Translations under genes and position numbers: made by a program
Shown here: positions 10,264 through 19,005 of the stretch, piece by piece
Numbering within the stretch: the first letter of the stretch is position 1
Layout of the letters: each line of letters opens with the position of its first letter
DNA from: Janthinobacterium sp. PAMC25594
Lineage (GTDB): Bacteria; Pseudomonadota; Gammaproteobacteria; Burkholderiales; Burkholderiaceae_D
NCBI RefSeq assembly: GCF_019443505.1
Contig: NZ_CP080377.1
Location: 2,232,001 to 2,296,000, forward strand
Length of the DNA stretch: 64,000 bases
Direction: 5' to 3'
The notes under the pieces: generated by a model
Database searches by the model: none
What the model was told of the DNA's origin: nothing
The model's input: the letters and a program-made list of their open reading frames with translations, nothing else

Positions 10264-12564
10264 TCAATGCAGGGTCGGCGCGGCGGAGCCGGCCGGTGCA
10301 GGGGTAATCGTTCCCGGCACAACAAAAGCGTCGAATGCACGCTTCATGTCGAGCACGAAGGGATCGCTGGCGATGGTTGCTTCCGCTTGCAGCTGGCACG
10401 CCTCGCGGTGCGCCTGCGCTTCCGCGCTGGCCGTGTACCAGACGGCGCCCAGTTCCGTATCGACCGCGACCTTGCGGCCGAAGCGCTCGGTCAGCGCGGC
10501 CGCCAGTTTTTCCACGTTGGCCGGGCTGCGCCACGTATCGATCGGCACGCGCAGGCGGAACGTGGTGCTGTGGCCGTCGTGCAGGCATTCGATCAGCTCG
10601 GCTTGCACGGCCAGCTGCTGGGCCACGCCGCGCAGGGGCAGCACGGCGGCGACGGCCGGCCAGTTGCCGTCCCAGTCCAGGCCCGGCACGGGCGTGATCA
10701 CATACGGCCCGCTGGGCGCGGCTTGCTTGGCGGCACGCTGCGGCATGACGACGGCCGGCTGCTCGCTGCTTTGCGCGGCGGACGCGGACACGGCGATGGA
10801 CGCGCTGTCGTCGGAAAATTCGGTGACCCACGGCGGCAAGTCGTCATCGGCGGGCGCCTGCTGTGGCGGTGCCTGGCGCGCCGGCTGCACAGGTGCCGCA
10901 GCGGCCACAGGAGCTTCCATCACGGCCACGGGTGGCGCATCGTCCCACGGCGCCGGCGCTTTCGCGGCGGCGGGCCGTGGTGGCGGCGCTGCCTGGACCT
11001 GTGCGGCCGGAGCTGGCGCAGCGGCGACAGGTTCCGCTGCTGGTGCCGGCGCAGCCGGCTTGGGCGCCGATGTTGGCGCCGACGGCGCGCTGCCCGGACG
11101 GCCTTTCGAGGCGGCGCGGGCCGCTTCCAGCGCCGCATTGATGGCGGCGCGGGCGGAACTGATCGGCGCGCCCGAGGCTGCCGGGGCAGCCGCAGCCGGC
11201 GGCGCTGCCGGTGCCGGAGCTGCTACTGGTGCTGGCGCCGGTGCAGCCGCGCGTGGCGGCGGCGCTTCGCTGCGCGCCATGCTGGCGGCGGCAGCGGCCA
11301 CCACGGCGGGCGGTGTCACGGCCGCATGGCTGGCCACGCTGTTGCTGGCGGCGCGGGCGGCCGGGGCGGATGCGCCGGCTGCGGCGCGCGCGGCGGCCAC
11401 GGCGGCGGGACGGTTGCCCGGGGCAGCCGCAGGTGCTGCCGCCGGCACGCCATCGGCGCCGCCTATGCCGGGCCGAAAGGCCAGCATGCGCAGCAGGGTC
11501 ATGGTAAAGCCCGCATATTCATCGGGCGCCAGGCCCAGTTCATTGCGGCCATGCACGGCGATCTGGTAAAACAGCTGCACTTCTTCCGCGTCAAACGCGC
11601 CGGCCAGCCGCACGATGTCCGCGTATTCAGGCAAATCCTGCGGCAAGGCGGTCGGCACGGTTTGCGCCAGCGCAATGCGGTGCAGCAAGGTGCCCAGGTC
11701 CTGCAGGGCGCCGTTATACGACAGGCTGCGCGAGGCCATCTCGTCGGCCACGGCCAGCAGATCGGCGCCGTCCTGCTGCGCCAGCGCGTCGAGCAGGCGC
11801 ACCAGATAGGATTGGTCGAGTGCGCCCAGCATGCCTTGCACGGCATCGAGCGTGACTTCGCCGGCCGCGTAGGCGATGGCCTGGTCCGTCAGCGACAGCG
11901 CATCGCGCATGGAACCGTGGGCGCCCTGGGCCAGCAGGCGCAAGGCCGGCTGTTCGAAGGCGATGCCCTCCTGCCCCAGGATATTGTCCAGGTGACTGAT
12001 GATGTGACCGGGCGGCATCTGCTTGAGGTTGAACTGCAGGCAGCGCGACAGCACGGTGACGGGAATCTTTTGCGGGTCCGTCGTGGCCAGAATGAACTTG
12101 ACGTGCTCGGGCGGCTCTTCCAGGGTTTTCAGCATGGAATTGAACGCGTGGTTCGTCAGCATGTGCACCTCATCGATCATATAGACCTTGAAGCGCGCAT
12201 TGCTGGGCGCGTAGACCGCCTGTTCCAGCAGCTGCGCCATTTCATCGACGCCGCGGTTCGACGCCGCATCCATCTCTATATAGTCGACAAAGCGTCCCGC
12301 ATCGATCGCCGTGCACGCTTCGCATACGCCGCAAGGCTGGGCCGTGATGCCGCCCGTGCCATCGGGGCCGATGCAATTGAGCGACTTGGCCAGGATGCGC
12401 GACAGGGTCGTCTTGCCGACGCCGCGCGTGCCCGTGAACAAATAGGCGTGATGCAATCGGCCGCTGTGCAAGGCATGCGTGAGCGCGCGCACGACGTGCT
12501 CCTGGCCGACGAGCGTCTCGAAATTCTTGGGGCGGTATTTACGGGCGAGGACTTGATAGGACAT
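10264..12564 (-). CDS. dnaX: DNA polymerase III subunit tau/gamma
   Basis: A 766-residue clamp-loader ATPase. The Walker A motif is GTRGVGKTTLSRILAKSLNC, followed by the zinc-binding cysteines (CGVCEAC), the DEVHML Walker B and the LEEPPEHVKFILATTDPQK sensor region. Domain III ends near residue 350; a very Ala/Pro-rich linker (about 360-560) follows, then the tau-specific C-terminal domains that bind DnaB and the polymerase. I saw no A-rich slippery site of the E. coli kind for making gamma, though I did not scan exhaustively. The gene heads dnaX-ybaB-recR, with the 4.5S RNA upstream on the same strand. Confidence 0.97.
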   Translation of the reverse strand: MSYQVLARKYRPKNFETLVGQEHVVRALTHALHSGRLHHAYLFTGTRGVGKTTLSRILAKSLNCIGPDGTGGITAQPCGVCEACTAIDAGRFVDYIEMDAASNRGVDEMAQLLEQAVYAPSNARFKVYMIDEVHMLTNHAFNSMLKTLEEPPEHVKFILATTDPQKIPVTVLSRCLQFNLKQMPPGHIISHLDNILGQEGIAFEQPALRLLAQGAHGSMRDALSLTDQAIAYAAGEVTLDAVQGMLGALDQSYLVRLLDALAQQDGADLLAVADEMASRSLSYNGALQDLGTLLHRIALAQTVPTALPQDLPEYADIVRLAGAFDAEEVQLFYQIAVHGRNELGLAPDEYAGFTMTLLRMLAFRPGIGGADGVPAAAPAAAPGNRPAAVAAARAAAGASAPAARAASNSVASHAAVTPPAVVAAAAASMARSEAPPPRAAAPAPAPVAAPAPAAPPAAAAPAASGAPISSARAAINAALEAARAASKGRPGSAPSAPTSAPKPAAPAPAAEPVAAAPAPAAQVQAAPPPRPAAAKAPAPWDDAPPVAVMEAPVAAAAPVQPARQAPPQQAPADDDLPPWVTEFSDDSASIAVSASAAQSSEQPAVVMPQRAAKQAAPSGPYVITPVPGLDWDGNWPAVAAVLPLRGVAQQLAVQAELIECLHDGHSTTFRLRVPIDTWRSPANVEKLAAALTERFGRKVAVDTELGAVWYTASAEAQAHREACQLQAEATIASDPFVLDMKRAFDAFVVPGTITPAPAGSAAPTLH

Positions 12565-12737
12565 GCTGAGATTTTACCATGCGATTTTGCGGGTGATCCT
12601 GCGCGGCGGGCGCAAGCCTCATGGCCGGGCCAGGTCAATCCTGGCAAACGCGGCAAAGCAGCAATTGTATAACATGGAGAGTGGCATTCTGGAAAATCAG
12701 GCAAGCATGCGGACTGGCAAAACACAGCGCCGCAAAA

Positions 12738-12761
12738 CAAAAAAGCCGCCAACGGCAGCTT
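12738..12761 (-). terminator. Terminator of the 4.5S RNA gene
   Basis: On the minus strand GCTGCC-GTT-GGCGGC forms a hairpin followed by six T residues. It lies about 20 bases downstream of the SRP RNA 3' end and ahead of dnaX. Confidence 0.8.
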
Positions 12762-12782
12762 TACTGTTTGTTTCCCGAAGGA

Positions 12783-12879
12783 GGCGAGCCTGATCTGCGG
12801 CACTCATGGTTAATAGCCGTGGCTGCTTCGTTCCCGACCTGACCAGGTTAGCCATGCCACGATGCGCAGGGGCCCGCCG
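12783..12879 (-). ncRNA. ffs: 4.5S signal recognition particle RNA
   Basis: The minus strand contains the invariant SRP domain IV core: CCTGGTCAGGTCGGGAACG followed by AAGCAGCC, i.e. the asymmetric and symmetric loops that bind Ffh. The flanks pair into a long helix: GGCGGGCC at the 5' end against GGCTCGCC at the 3' end. Total length near 97 nt fits a bacterial small SRP RNA. It binds Ffh for co-translational membrane targeting. A TATAAT box lies 7 bases upstream and a terminator follows. The exact ends are approximate by a few bases. Confidence 0.93.
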
Positions 12880-12885
12880 GGGACA

Positions 12886-12914
12886 ATTATAACCGGTCTG
12901 CGCAAGATTGGGAA
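12886..12914 (-). promoter_or_regulatory. Promoter of the 4.5S RNA
   Basis: Perfect -10 box TATAAT on the minus strand (12891-12886), seven bases before the SRP RNA start. The -35 at a 17-bp spacing (TTCCCA) is weak. Confidence 0.6.
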
Positions 12915-12937
12915 ATTGCCGTGTCAATGCTGTGTGC

Positions 12938-13052
12938 GTCGGCGCAGGTCGGCGTAGGTCGGCGTAGGTCGGCGTAGGTCGGCTTAGGCCGCAGGCCGTA
13001 AGCCGACACTGCTGAGCCGCAACGTCGGGTTACGCGCAAGCGCTAACCCGAC
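12938..13052. repeat. REP-like block: five 10-bp tandem units plus two palindromes
   Basis: Five tandem copies of GTCGGCGTAG (first copy with CA, last with TT) fill 12938-12987. The last unit starts a palindrome GTCGGCTTA...TAAGCCGAC (12978-13007). A second palindrome GTCGGGTTA...TAACCCGAC (13024-13052) directly abuts the ubiD stop codon. They share the design of the element at 7977. No transposase of the RAYT kind is in the window. Confidence 0.75.
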
Positions 13053-14537
13053 CTACAGCCCCAGCTCCTGCCAGATCCCATCCACCTTGGCCTTCACTTC
13101 CGGCGTCATGGCGATCGTCGTGCCCCACTCGCGCGTCGTTTCGCCCGGCCATTTATTCGTCGCATCGATGCCCATCTTGCTGCCCAGGCCGCTGACGGGC
13201 GAAGCGAAGTCCAGGTAATCGATGGGCGTGTTGTCGACCAGGGTGGTATCGCGGATGGGGTCGACCCGCGTCGTGATGGCCCAGATGACCTCTTTCCAGT
13301 CGCGGATATTCACGTCCTCGTCCACCACCACGATGAACTTGGTATACATGAACTGGCGCAGGAAGCTCCACACGCCGAACATCACGCGCTTGGCGTGGCC
13401 CGCGTACTGTTTCTTGATCTGCACCACGGCCATGCGGTAGCTGCAGCCTTCGGGCGGCAGATAGAAGTCCGTGATTTCGCTGAACTGCTTTTGCAGCAAC
13501 GGTACGAACACTTCGTTCAGCGCCAGGCCCAGCACGGCCGGCTCGTCCGGCGGCTTGCCCGTGTAGGTGGAGTGGTAAATCGGGTCGCGGCGCATGGTGA
13601 TGCGGTCGATGGTAAACACGGGGAAACTGTCCTGCTCATTATAGTAGCCCGTGTGGTCGCCATACGGCCCTTCCAGCGCGTGTTCATAGCCGCTCGGATG
13701 ATTTTCGTCCGGGTAGATATGGCCTTCGAGCACGATTTCGGCCGAGGCGGGCACGCGCAGCTCGCTGCCGATGGCTTTCACCAGCTCCGTGCGGCTGCCG
13801 CGCAGCAAGCCGGCGAACTGGTATTCGGACAAGCTGTCCGGCACCGGCGTGACGGCGCCTAATATAGTAGCGGGATCGGCGCCCAGCGCCACGGCGATCG
13901 GATACGGCTTGCCCTTGCTCTGAATCGCATGCTCGCGGAAGTCCAGCGCCCCGCCCCGGTGCGCCAGCCAGCGCATGATGACCTTGTTGCGCCCCAATAC
14001 CTGCTGGCGATAGATACCGAGGTTTTGCCGCTTCTTGTTCGGGCCCTTGGTGATCACCAGGCCCCAGGTGATCAGGGGCGCGACGTCGCCGGGCCAGCAA
14101 TGCTGGATGGGCAGGCGCGCCAGGTCGACGTCATTGCCTTCCCAGACGATTTCCTGGCACTTCGCGCCGCGCAACTCTTTCGGCGACATGTCCCACACGG
14201 ATTTCACCAGCGAACCGAGGCCCAGCAGATCCTTGAAATCCTTCGGCGGTTCCGGCTCCTTCAGGCGCGCCAGCACATGGCCGATCTTGCGCAACTCGCT
14301 GACATCTTCCGCGCCCATGCCCAGCGCCACGCGGCGCGTGGTGCCGAACAGATTACCCAGCACCGGCATGTCGTATCCCGTCGGATTATTGAACAGCAAG
14401 GCCGGTCCGCCTGCGCGCAAGGTGCGGTCGCACACCTCCGTCATCTCCAAAATCGGCGAAATGGGGGTCGAAATAGGCTTAAGTTCACCCATTTGTTGCA
14501 GTTGAGAAATAAAATCTCGCAAATCTGAATATTTCAT
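13053..14537 (-). CDS. ubiD: 4-hydroxy-3-polyprenylbenzoate decarboxylase (UbiD)
   Basis: A 494-residue UbiD-family decarboxylase that uses prenylated FMN to decarboxylate the ubiquinone precursor in the cytoplasm. Family hallmarks are the N-terminal [40 protein letters not shown], the cofactor-binding region around [19 protein letters not shown], and the C-terminal [11 protein letters not shown]. Length matches E. coli UbiD (497). It stands alone, with divergent lytic transglycosylase control sequences upstream and a REP palindrome touching its stop codon. Confidence 0.96.
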   Translation of the reverse strand: MKYSDLRDFISQLQQMGELKPISTPISPILEMTEVCDRTLRAGGPALLFNNPTGYDMPVLGNLFGTTRRVALGMGAEDVSELRKIGHVLARLKEPEPPKDFKDLLGLGSLVKSVWDMSPKELRGAKCQEIVWEGNDVDLARLPIQHCWPGDVAPLITWGLVITKGPNKKRQNLGIYRQQVLGRNKVIMRWLAHRGGALDFREHAIQSKGKPYPIAVALGADPATILGAVTPVPDSLSEYQFAGLLRGSRTELVKAIGSELRVPASAEIVLEGHIYPDENHPSGYEHALEGPYGDHTGYYNEQDSFPVFTIDRITMRRDPIYHSTYTGKPPDEPAVLGLALNEVFVPLLQKQFSEITDFYLPPEGCSYRMAVVQIKKQYAGHAKRVMFGVWSFLRQFMYTKFIVVVDEDVNIRDWKEVIWAITTRVDPIRDTTLVDNTPIDYLDFASPVSGLGSKMGIDATNKWPGETTREWGTTIAMTPEVKAKVDGIWQELGL

Positions 14538-15015
14538 GTGTTTTTAATTTTTTTTGACGTCGGACGCCGTTGCTGAAGGATCTATGCCAAGTAATTGATT
14601 TTATTGGCTTTTGGCACAATGCAAGACAAAAAGTAAGACATAAAAGTAATAAGGAATCGATTCGTTAGTATTGACTTGATATAAAACGGCTTCTACAATT
14701 CGCCCAACTTGAAAGAGCACGCCGGCCCAGAGCTTGATTTTAGCGTTTCTCTTTCATTCACGGAGTCGGGGCTCCACATGACATTTTAAGGAGTGTTTTC
14801 AAAAGGCGTCTGCCTTACCCCCGGTAAAAGTTGTATTGCGACTGATCCAATACCAGCATGGGACCGATCAGCTCAAGCAAGCAATGACGGCGTTTCTCGC
14901 ACGCATCCATACGCGGCGGAAACGATGATATTTCTGATGCACGGCATTGGCAGTACCCACAACACCGCGAGACCGCGGAGGGACTGCCTGTTGACGCGAC
15001 ATTTCGGGGAACTCT
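14538..15015. other. 478-bp intergenic region between ubiD and the lytic transglycosylase
   Basis: The region holds the divergent promoters of ubiD and the transglycosylase. It is AT-rich near ubiD (14550-14700). A good sigma-70 promoter for the plus strand is at 14671-14699, leaving a leader of about 310 bases before the gene at 15016. A GTG-started frame at 14793 crosses it but resembles nothing and lacks a properly spaced ribosome-binding site, so I do not call it a gene. Confidence 0.6.
14671..14699 (+). promoter_or_regulatory. Sigma-70 promoter, TTGACT-17-TACAAT
   Basis: TTGACT at 14671-14676 and TACAAT at 14694-14699 are separated by exactly 17 bases. The next plus-strand gene starts at 15016, so the transcript would carry a long leader. 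Confidence 0.6.
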
Positions 15016-15936
15016 ATGACTCATCGTAGCACTGAAGCAGCATTGCCTGCTTCAACCGTGGCTGGCCAGCCAGCGTTGGCGCGTTTGCGTGCCCGCGCAC
15101 AAGCCGTTTCGGCACGTGGCGTATTGACCACGGCGCAACACACACTGACAGTCTTCGGCATTTCCGCCCTGGCACTGATCGCCCTGCTGATGTTCCGCCC
15201 GGACCTGGGCAAGCAACTGACGCACAGCCTGTTCCCGCTGCCCATGACGGAAGCGCAAGCCGTTGAAGCGCCGGCCCTGTCGGCACTGATGGAAGCGCCT
15301 GCATCCGTGCAAATGGCCGCCGCCAACGAGGCGCCTTTGACCAAGGAAGAAAAAGCCTTGCTGGGCACGCAAAAGCAGCAGCAATGGGTCACCAACTGGC
15401 TCTCCAAGCGCTACCGCGTGGCCAACGATGCCACCAATATGCTCGTCTCGACGGCGTACCTGACGGCGCGCGAAATCAAGCTGGACCCGCTGCTGATCCT
15501 GGCCGTGATGGCCATCGAATCGGGCTTGAACCCGTTCGCGGAAAGCCCGGTCGGCGCACAAGGCTTGATGCAAGTCATGTCGAAAGTGCACCATGAGCGC
15601 TTCCAGGAAATGGGCGGCGTGCAGGCAGCCCTGAACCCCGTCGCCAACATCCGTGTCGGCTCGCTGATCCTGAAAGACTACGTCACGCGTGGCGGTTCCG
15701 TCGAAGCGGGCTTGAAAACCTATGTGGGCGCCGCCAACTTCGCCACCGACTCGGGCTACGGCTCGCGCGTGCTGGCAGAATACCGCCGCCTGAAGCAAGT
15801 GTCGGCGGGCCAGCGCGTGCCGACCAGCACGCCGGTGATGGCATCGAACACGCCAGCGCCAACCAAGGCGCCTGCGCCAGAAAGCGGCAACATTAGCATC
15901 AAGATTGCACCGCACAACGAGATCGCCGGCCTGTGA
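15016..15936 (+). CDS. Membrane-anchored lytic transglycosylase (SLT domain)
   Basis: A 306-residue protein with a short cytoplasmic N-terminus, one membrane segment near residues 44-62 (LTVFGISALALIALLMF), then a periplasmic goose-lysozyme-like SLT domain. Catalytic Glu168 lies in MAIESGLNPFAESPVGAQGLMQVM-type sequence (motif I/II), followed by NPVANIRVGSLILKDYV and a YVGAANF motif. It would cleave peptidoglycan to 1,6-anhydro-muropeptides. The C-terminal tail is Thr/Pro/Ala-rich. The start is chosen at ATG 15016, the only one ahead of the membrane anchor. A strong terminator follows at 15983. Confidence 0.93.
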   Translation: MTHRSTEAALPASTVAGQPALARLRARAQAVSARGVLTTAQHTLTVFGISALALIALLMFRPDLGKQLTHSLFPLPMTEAQAVEAPALSALMEAPASVQMAAANEAPLTKEEKALLGTQKQQQWVTNWLSKRYRVANDATNMLVSTAYLTAREIKLDPLLILAVMAIESGLNPFAESPVGAQGLMQVMSKVHHERFQEMGGVQAALNPVANIRVGSLILKDYVTRGGSVEAGLKTYVGAANFATDSGYGSRVLAEYRRLKQVSAGQRVPTSTPVMASNTPAPTKAPAPESGNISIKIAPHNEIAGL

Positions 15937-15982
15937 CCCTTTAAAAGCCCTCACAGGGGCATCCAAAAAGCAGCACCGAAAG

Positions 15983-16018
15983 AAAAAGCCACCGCACGCA
16001 AGTGCCGGTGGCTTTTTT
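15983..16018. terminator. Bidirectional terminator between lytic transglycosylase and nusB
   Basis: AAAAAGCCACCG and CGGTGGCTTTTTT form a 12-bp stem, with A and T runs on both sides. It can end the plus-strand transglycosylase transcript and the minus-strand nusB transcript. Confidence 0.85.
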
Positions 16019-16057
16019 GTTGCCCTGCGGCAGCAGCCGCAGGAACTACGCTATATA

Positions 16058-16528
16058 TTACTTGCGCTTGTTGGCGCCCACTTCTTCCTCGCGGAATTTC
16101 ACTGCCAATTTGTCCAGCACGCCGTTCACATACTTGTGGCCGTCGATACCGCCAAACGACTTGGCCAGCTCGACCGCTTCGTTGATGACGACGCGGTACG
16201 GGATTTCCATGTTGTTCTTCAGCTCGAACGCGCCGATCAGCAGGATGCCGTGTTCGATGGGCGACAGTTCCGCGATATTGCGGTCGATCAAGGGTGCCAT
16301 GCTGTCGCGCAGCGCCAGCGAATCCTTGATGGCGCCGTACAGCAGCACCGTGAAATGATCGCCATCGGCCTTGTCGAAGCCGTGGGCCGCGCGAATATTG
16401 TTCACGACGGTGGTCGCGTCTTCATTGTTCAGCAGCCACTGGTACAAGCCCTGCAGCGCAAACTCGCGCGCGCGGTGACGCGGCGTGCGGTTTTTGCTGG
16501 GATTGGCGAGCAAATTTTTCTCAGTCAT
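16058..16528 (-). CDS. nusB: Transcription antitermination factor NusB
   Basis: A 156-residue all-helical protein with the NusB signature: RTPRHRAREFALQGLYQWLL, then LIDRNIAELSPIEHGILLIG and YRVVINEAVELAKSFGG with GHKYVNGVLDKLA. NusB with NusE (S10) binds boxA in rRNA leaders to prevent termination. It follows ribH on the same strand with about 90 bases between, the common ribH-nusB order. Confidence 0.97.
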   Translation of the reverse strand: MTEKNLLANPSKNRTPRHRAREFALQGLYQWLLNNEDATTVVNNIRAAHGFDKADGDHFTVLLYGAIKDSLALRDSMAPLIDRNIAELSPIEHGILLIGAFELKNNMEIPYRVVINEAVELAKSFGGIDGHKYVNGVLDKLAVKFREEEVGANKRK

Positions 16529-16619
16529 GATTGTTACCTGTTCTTAAATACGTATTTACTGCAAATAGTGACGAATACCGCGGCGTGCTGCCAGGCAGCA
16601 CACTGCGGCGCAAGCACGA

Positions 16620-17105
16620 TTAATCCTCGTCTGTGTCTTGCAACTCTTCCAGCGCTTGCGCTAAATTAGCCATTTCCACTGCCACGCGTGCCGCTTCGGC
16701 TCCCTTGACCAGCATGCGCACTTCCGCCTGCTCGTCGTTTTCGGTCGTCAACACTGCGTTGGCGATGGGGATGCCGTAATCGAGACCGATGCGCGTGATG
16801 CCCGCGCCCGATTCGTTCGATACCAGCTCGAAGTGGTAGGTTTCACCGCGAATCACGGCGCCCAGTGCGATCAGGGCGTCGAATTGCTCGGTTTCTGCCA
16901 TTTTTTGCAGAATCAGTGGGATTTCCAGGGCGCCCGGCACGGTCACGTGCAGGATATCTTCATCGGCCACGCCCAGCTTGCTCAACTCTTCCAGGCATGC
17001 CGACAGCAAGCCACCACCGACGATTTCATTGAATCGTGCCTGGACGATACCGACGCGCAAACCTTCGCCGGCAAAATTGGTTTCATAGGTTCCTACGCTC
17101 ATCAT
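16620..17105 (-). CDS. ribH: 6,7-dimethyl-8-ribityllumazine synthase
   Basis: A 161-residue lumazine synthase. Motifs are [56 protein letters not shown] and the [17 protein letters not shown] loop. It condenses the RibA/RibD pyrimidine product with 3,4-dihydroxy-2-butanone 4-phosphate in riboflavin synthesis, forming an icosahedral or pentameric assembly. It lies between ribBA and nusB on the same strand, so the three are probably one operon. Confidence 0.97.
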   Translation of the reverse strand: MMSVGTYETNFAGEGLRVGIVQARFNEIVGGGLLSACLEELSKLGVADEDILHVTVPGALEIPLILQKMAETEQFDALIALGAVIRGETYHFELVSNESGAGITRIGLDYGIPIANAVLTTENDEQAEVRMLVKGAEAARVAVEMANLAQALEELQDTDED

Positions 17106-17161
17106 ATGCCTCTTTAATCTGGTGGTTCAGGGCGACACACACATGCCGCCATCGTTTACTC

Positions 17162-18286
17162 TCACATCGACGTCTGGCCAGGATGGCACTGAAAACCGGT
17201 TACTTCCAGGTCGAAACCGGCCATCGACGGCATCTTGCGGGGGCTGGCCAGCAATTGCATCTTGCTCACGCCCAGGTCGCGCAGAATTTGCGCGCCGATG
17301 CCGTAGCTGCGCAAGTCCATGCTGGCGGCACGGCCTTTCGGCTTGGCTTGCGGCGTGTCGAGCGCGGCGAACTGGGCAAACAGCTCGCCCGACGTCTCGC
17401 CACAGTTCAGCAAGACCATCACGCCCCGTTCGGACTGCTTGATGGCCGCCATCGAGGCCGCCACCGTCCACGAGTGGGTGGTCGCTTCGCTTTCCAGCAC
17501 GTCCAGCAGGGAAACGGGCTGGTGCACGCGCACCAGCGCTTCCAGGCCGGGCGCCAGGTCACCATGCACGAGGGCCAAATGGGCCGACGCGCTGGGCTTG
17601 TCGCGGAACGCGATCAGGCGGAATTCGCCATGCGCCGTGTGCAGGGTACGCTCGGCAACGCGCTCGACCAGGGATTCCGTCTGGCTGCGGTAATGGATCA
17701 GATCGGCAATCGTGCCGATTTTCAAGCCATGTTGCTCGGCAAACACCAGCAAGTCCGGCAGGCGCGCCATGGTGCCGTCGTCCTTCATGATTTCGCAAAT
17801 CACGGACGCGGGCGTCAGGCCGGCCATGGCCGTCAAGTCGCAACCAGCTTCCGTATGGCCTGCGCGCATCAGCACGCCGCCTTTTTGCGCTTTCAGGGGA
17901 AAGATATGGCCGGGCTGGACGATATCGCTGGGCTGCGTACCCTTGGCCACGGCCACCTGGATGGTCTTGGCGCGGTCGGCGGCGGAAATGCCCGTCGTCA
18001 CGCCTTCGGCCGCTTCGATGGAAACAGTAAAGTTGGTGCCGTAGGCGGTGCCGTTGCGCGACGTCATCATCGACAGGTTCAGCTCGTCGCAACGCTCTTC
18101 CGTCAGGGTCAGGCAGACCAGGCCGCGCGCATGCGTGATCATGAAATTGATGGCTTCAGGCGTCACGAAATCGGCGGCAAGCACCAGATCGCCTTCATTT
18201 TCCCGGTCTTCTTCATCGACCAGTATCACCATGCGGCCGGCGCGCAATTCAGCGACGATCTCTTCGGTGCTGGATATAGACATCAT
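17162..18286 (-). CDS. ribBA: 3,4-dihydroxy-2-butanone 4-phosphate synthase fused to a degenerate GTP cyclohydrolase II domain
   Basis: The N-terminal 200 residues are a canonical Rib[43 protein letters not shown] and [12 protein letters not shown]. The C-terminal 170 residues align with RibA, but where RibA has its zinc-binding cysteines and catalytic region (HSECLTGDALFSLRCDCG in E. coli) this protein reads [18 protein letters not shown], with no cysteines. GTP cyclohydrolase activity is therefore not expected, and a separate ribA should exist elsewhere. ATG 18286 ([11 protein letters not shown]) is preferred over an upstream extension because RibB proteins begin there. No FMN riboswitch was seen in the 290 bases upstream. 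Confidence 0.93.
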   Translation of the reverse strand: MMSISSTEEIVAELRAGRMVILVDEEDRENEGDLVLAADFVTPEAINFMITHARGLVCLTLTEERCDELNLSMMTSRNGTAYGTNFTVSIEAAEGVTTGISAADRAKTIQVAVAKGTQPSDIVQPGHIFPLKAQKGGVLMRAGHTEAGCDLTAMAGLTPASVICEIMKDDGTMARLPDLLVFAEQHGLKIGTIADLIHYRSQTESLVERVAERTLHTAHGEFRLIAFRDKPSASAHLALVHGDLAPGLEALVRVHQPVSLLDVLESEATTHSWTVAASMAAIKQSERGVMVLLNCGETSGELFAQFAALDTPQAKPKGRAASMDLRSYGIGAQILRDLGVSKMQLLASPRKMPSMAGFDLEVTGFQCHPGQTSM

Positions 18287-18579
18287 TGATCCTCTTAGTG
18301 AGACTAAAAACTGAAACATCGCGTGCGAATATTCCGCGAATTTCCGGGAATTTTCTTATAACCTGCTATTTTAAAGGATTTAGCGCTTGCAGACCTGAAA
18401 TAAGACAGCTTTGCGGCATGCGCGCCGCAGCCTGTCCCGCAAAGCGCCGATTCACCGATCCAGCGCAAAGAGGGCGGCAAGACGCGCGCCGCCTGCCGTG
18501 CGAAGAGCATAAGATCAGCCAGTCACCGCCACGGCGCTGACACCCCACTCGCAGCGACACCCCACACAGGAGCGGCAAC

Positions 18580-19005
18580 ATGAAAACCAACGGATCGGCC
18601 ATCTGGTCAGGCGGCATCAAGGACGGCAAGGGCGCCATCAGCACGCGCAGCGGCGCCTTGCAGGAATATCCCTACGGCTTTGCCAGCCGCTTCGAAGGCA
18701 AGCCCGGCACCAATCCCGAAGAATTGATCGGTGCCGCCCACGCGGGCTGCTTCACCATGGCCCTGTCGCTGATCCTCGGCGAAGCGGGCCTGACGGCGGA
18801 AAAGATGGAAACGACGGCCGAAGTGACCCTCGACAAGGTGGACGACGGTTTTGCCATCACGGCCGTCCACCTGATCCTGAAAGCAAAGATCCCGGGCGCC
18901 GACCAGGCAACATTCGAGGAATTGACGGGCAAGGCCAAGGCCGGCTGCCCCGTATCGAAGTTACTTAAAGCCAACATTACCCTCGACGCTACCCTGCTGC
19001 CCTAG
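18580..19005 (+). CDS. OsmC family peroxiredoxin (organic hydroperoxide reductase)
   Basis: A 141-residue OsmC-type protein. The two reactive cysteines of the family are present: Cys57 in AAHAGCFTMALS and Cys123 in AKAGCPVSKLL. They reduce organic hydroperoxides, typically using lipoylated proteins. The NPEELIGAAHAGC block is the OsmC subgroup signature rather than Ohr. The gene overlaps the convergent Gln/Ala-rich gene by four bases at the 3' end. The upstream 290 bases show no clear regulator site. Confidence 0.94.
   Translation: MKTNGSAIWSGGIKDGKGAISTRSGALQEYPYGFASRFEGKPGTNPEELIGAAHAGCFTMALSLILGEAGLTAEKMETTAEVTLDKVDDGFAITAVHLILKAKIPGADQATFEELTGKAKAGCPVSKLLKANITLDATLLP

Noticed and set aside
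10264..12564. Programmed frameshift in dnaX producing gamma
   Set aside because: No A-rich slippery heptamer was seen in the expected part of the gene; the sequence there is a GC-rich Ala/Pro linker.
12697..12927. Small minus-strand frame over the 4.5S RNA
   Set aside because: The sequence is explained by the SRP RNA fold, its promoter and its terminator.
12938..12987. CRISPR-like repeat array
   Set aside because: Units are 10 bp and contiguous without spacers, so this is a simple tandem repeat linked to REP palindromes.
14793..15029. GTG-started 78-codon frame in the ubiD-transglycosylase gap
   Set aside because: The only AAGGAG overlaps the start codon itself, the product has no recognisable pattern, and it runs into the transglycosylase start.
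18287..18579. Possible FMN riboswitch ahead of ribBA
   Set aside because: None of the conserved RFN blocks (such as AGGGCGGGG or CCGGCGGU) is present here or ahead of ribD.
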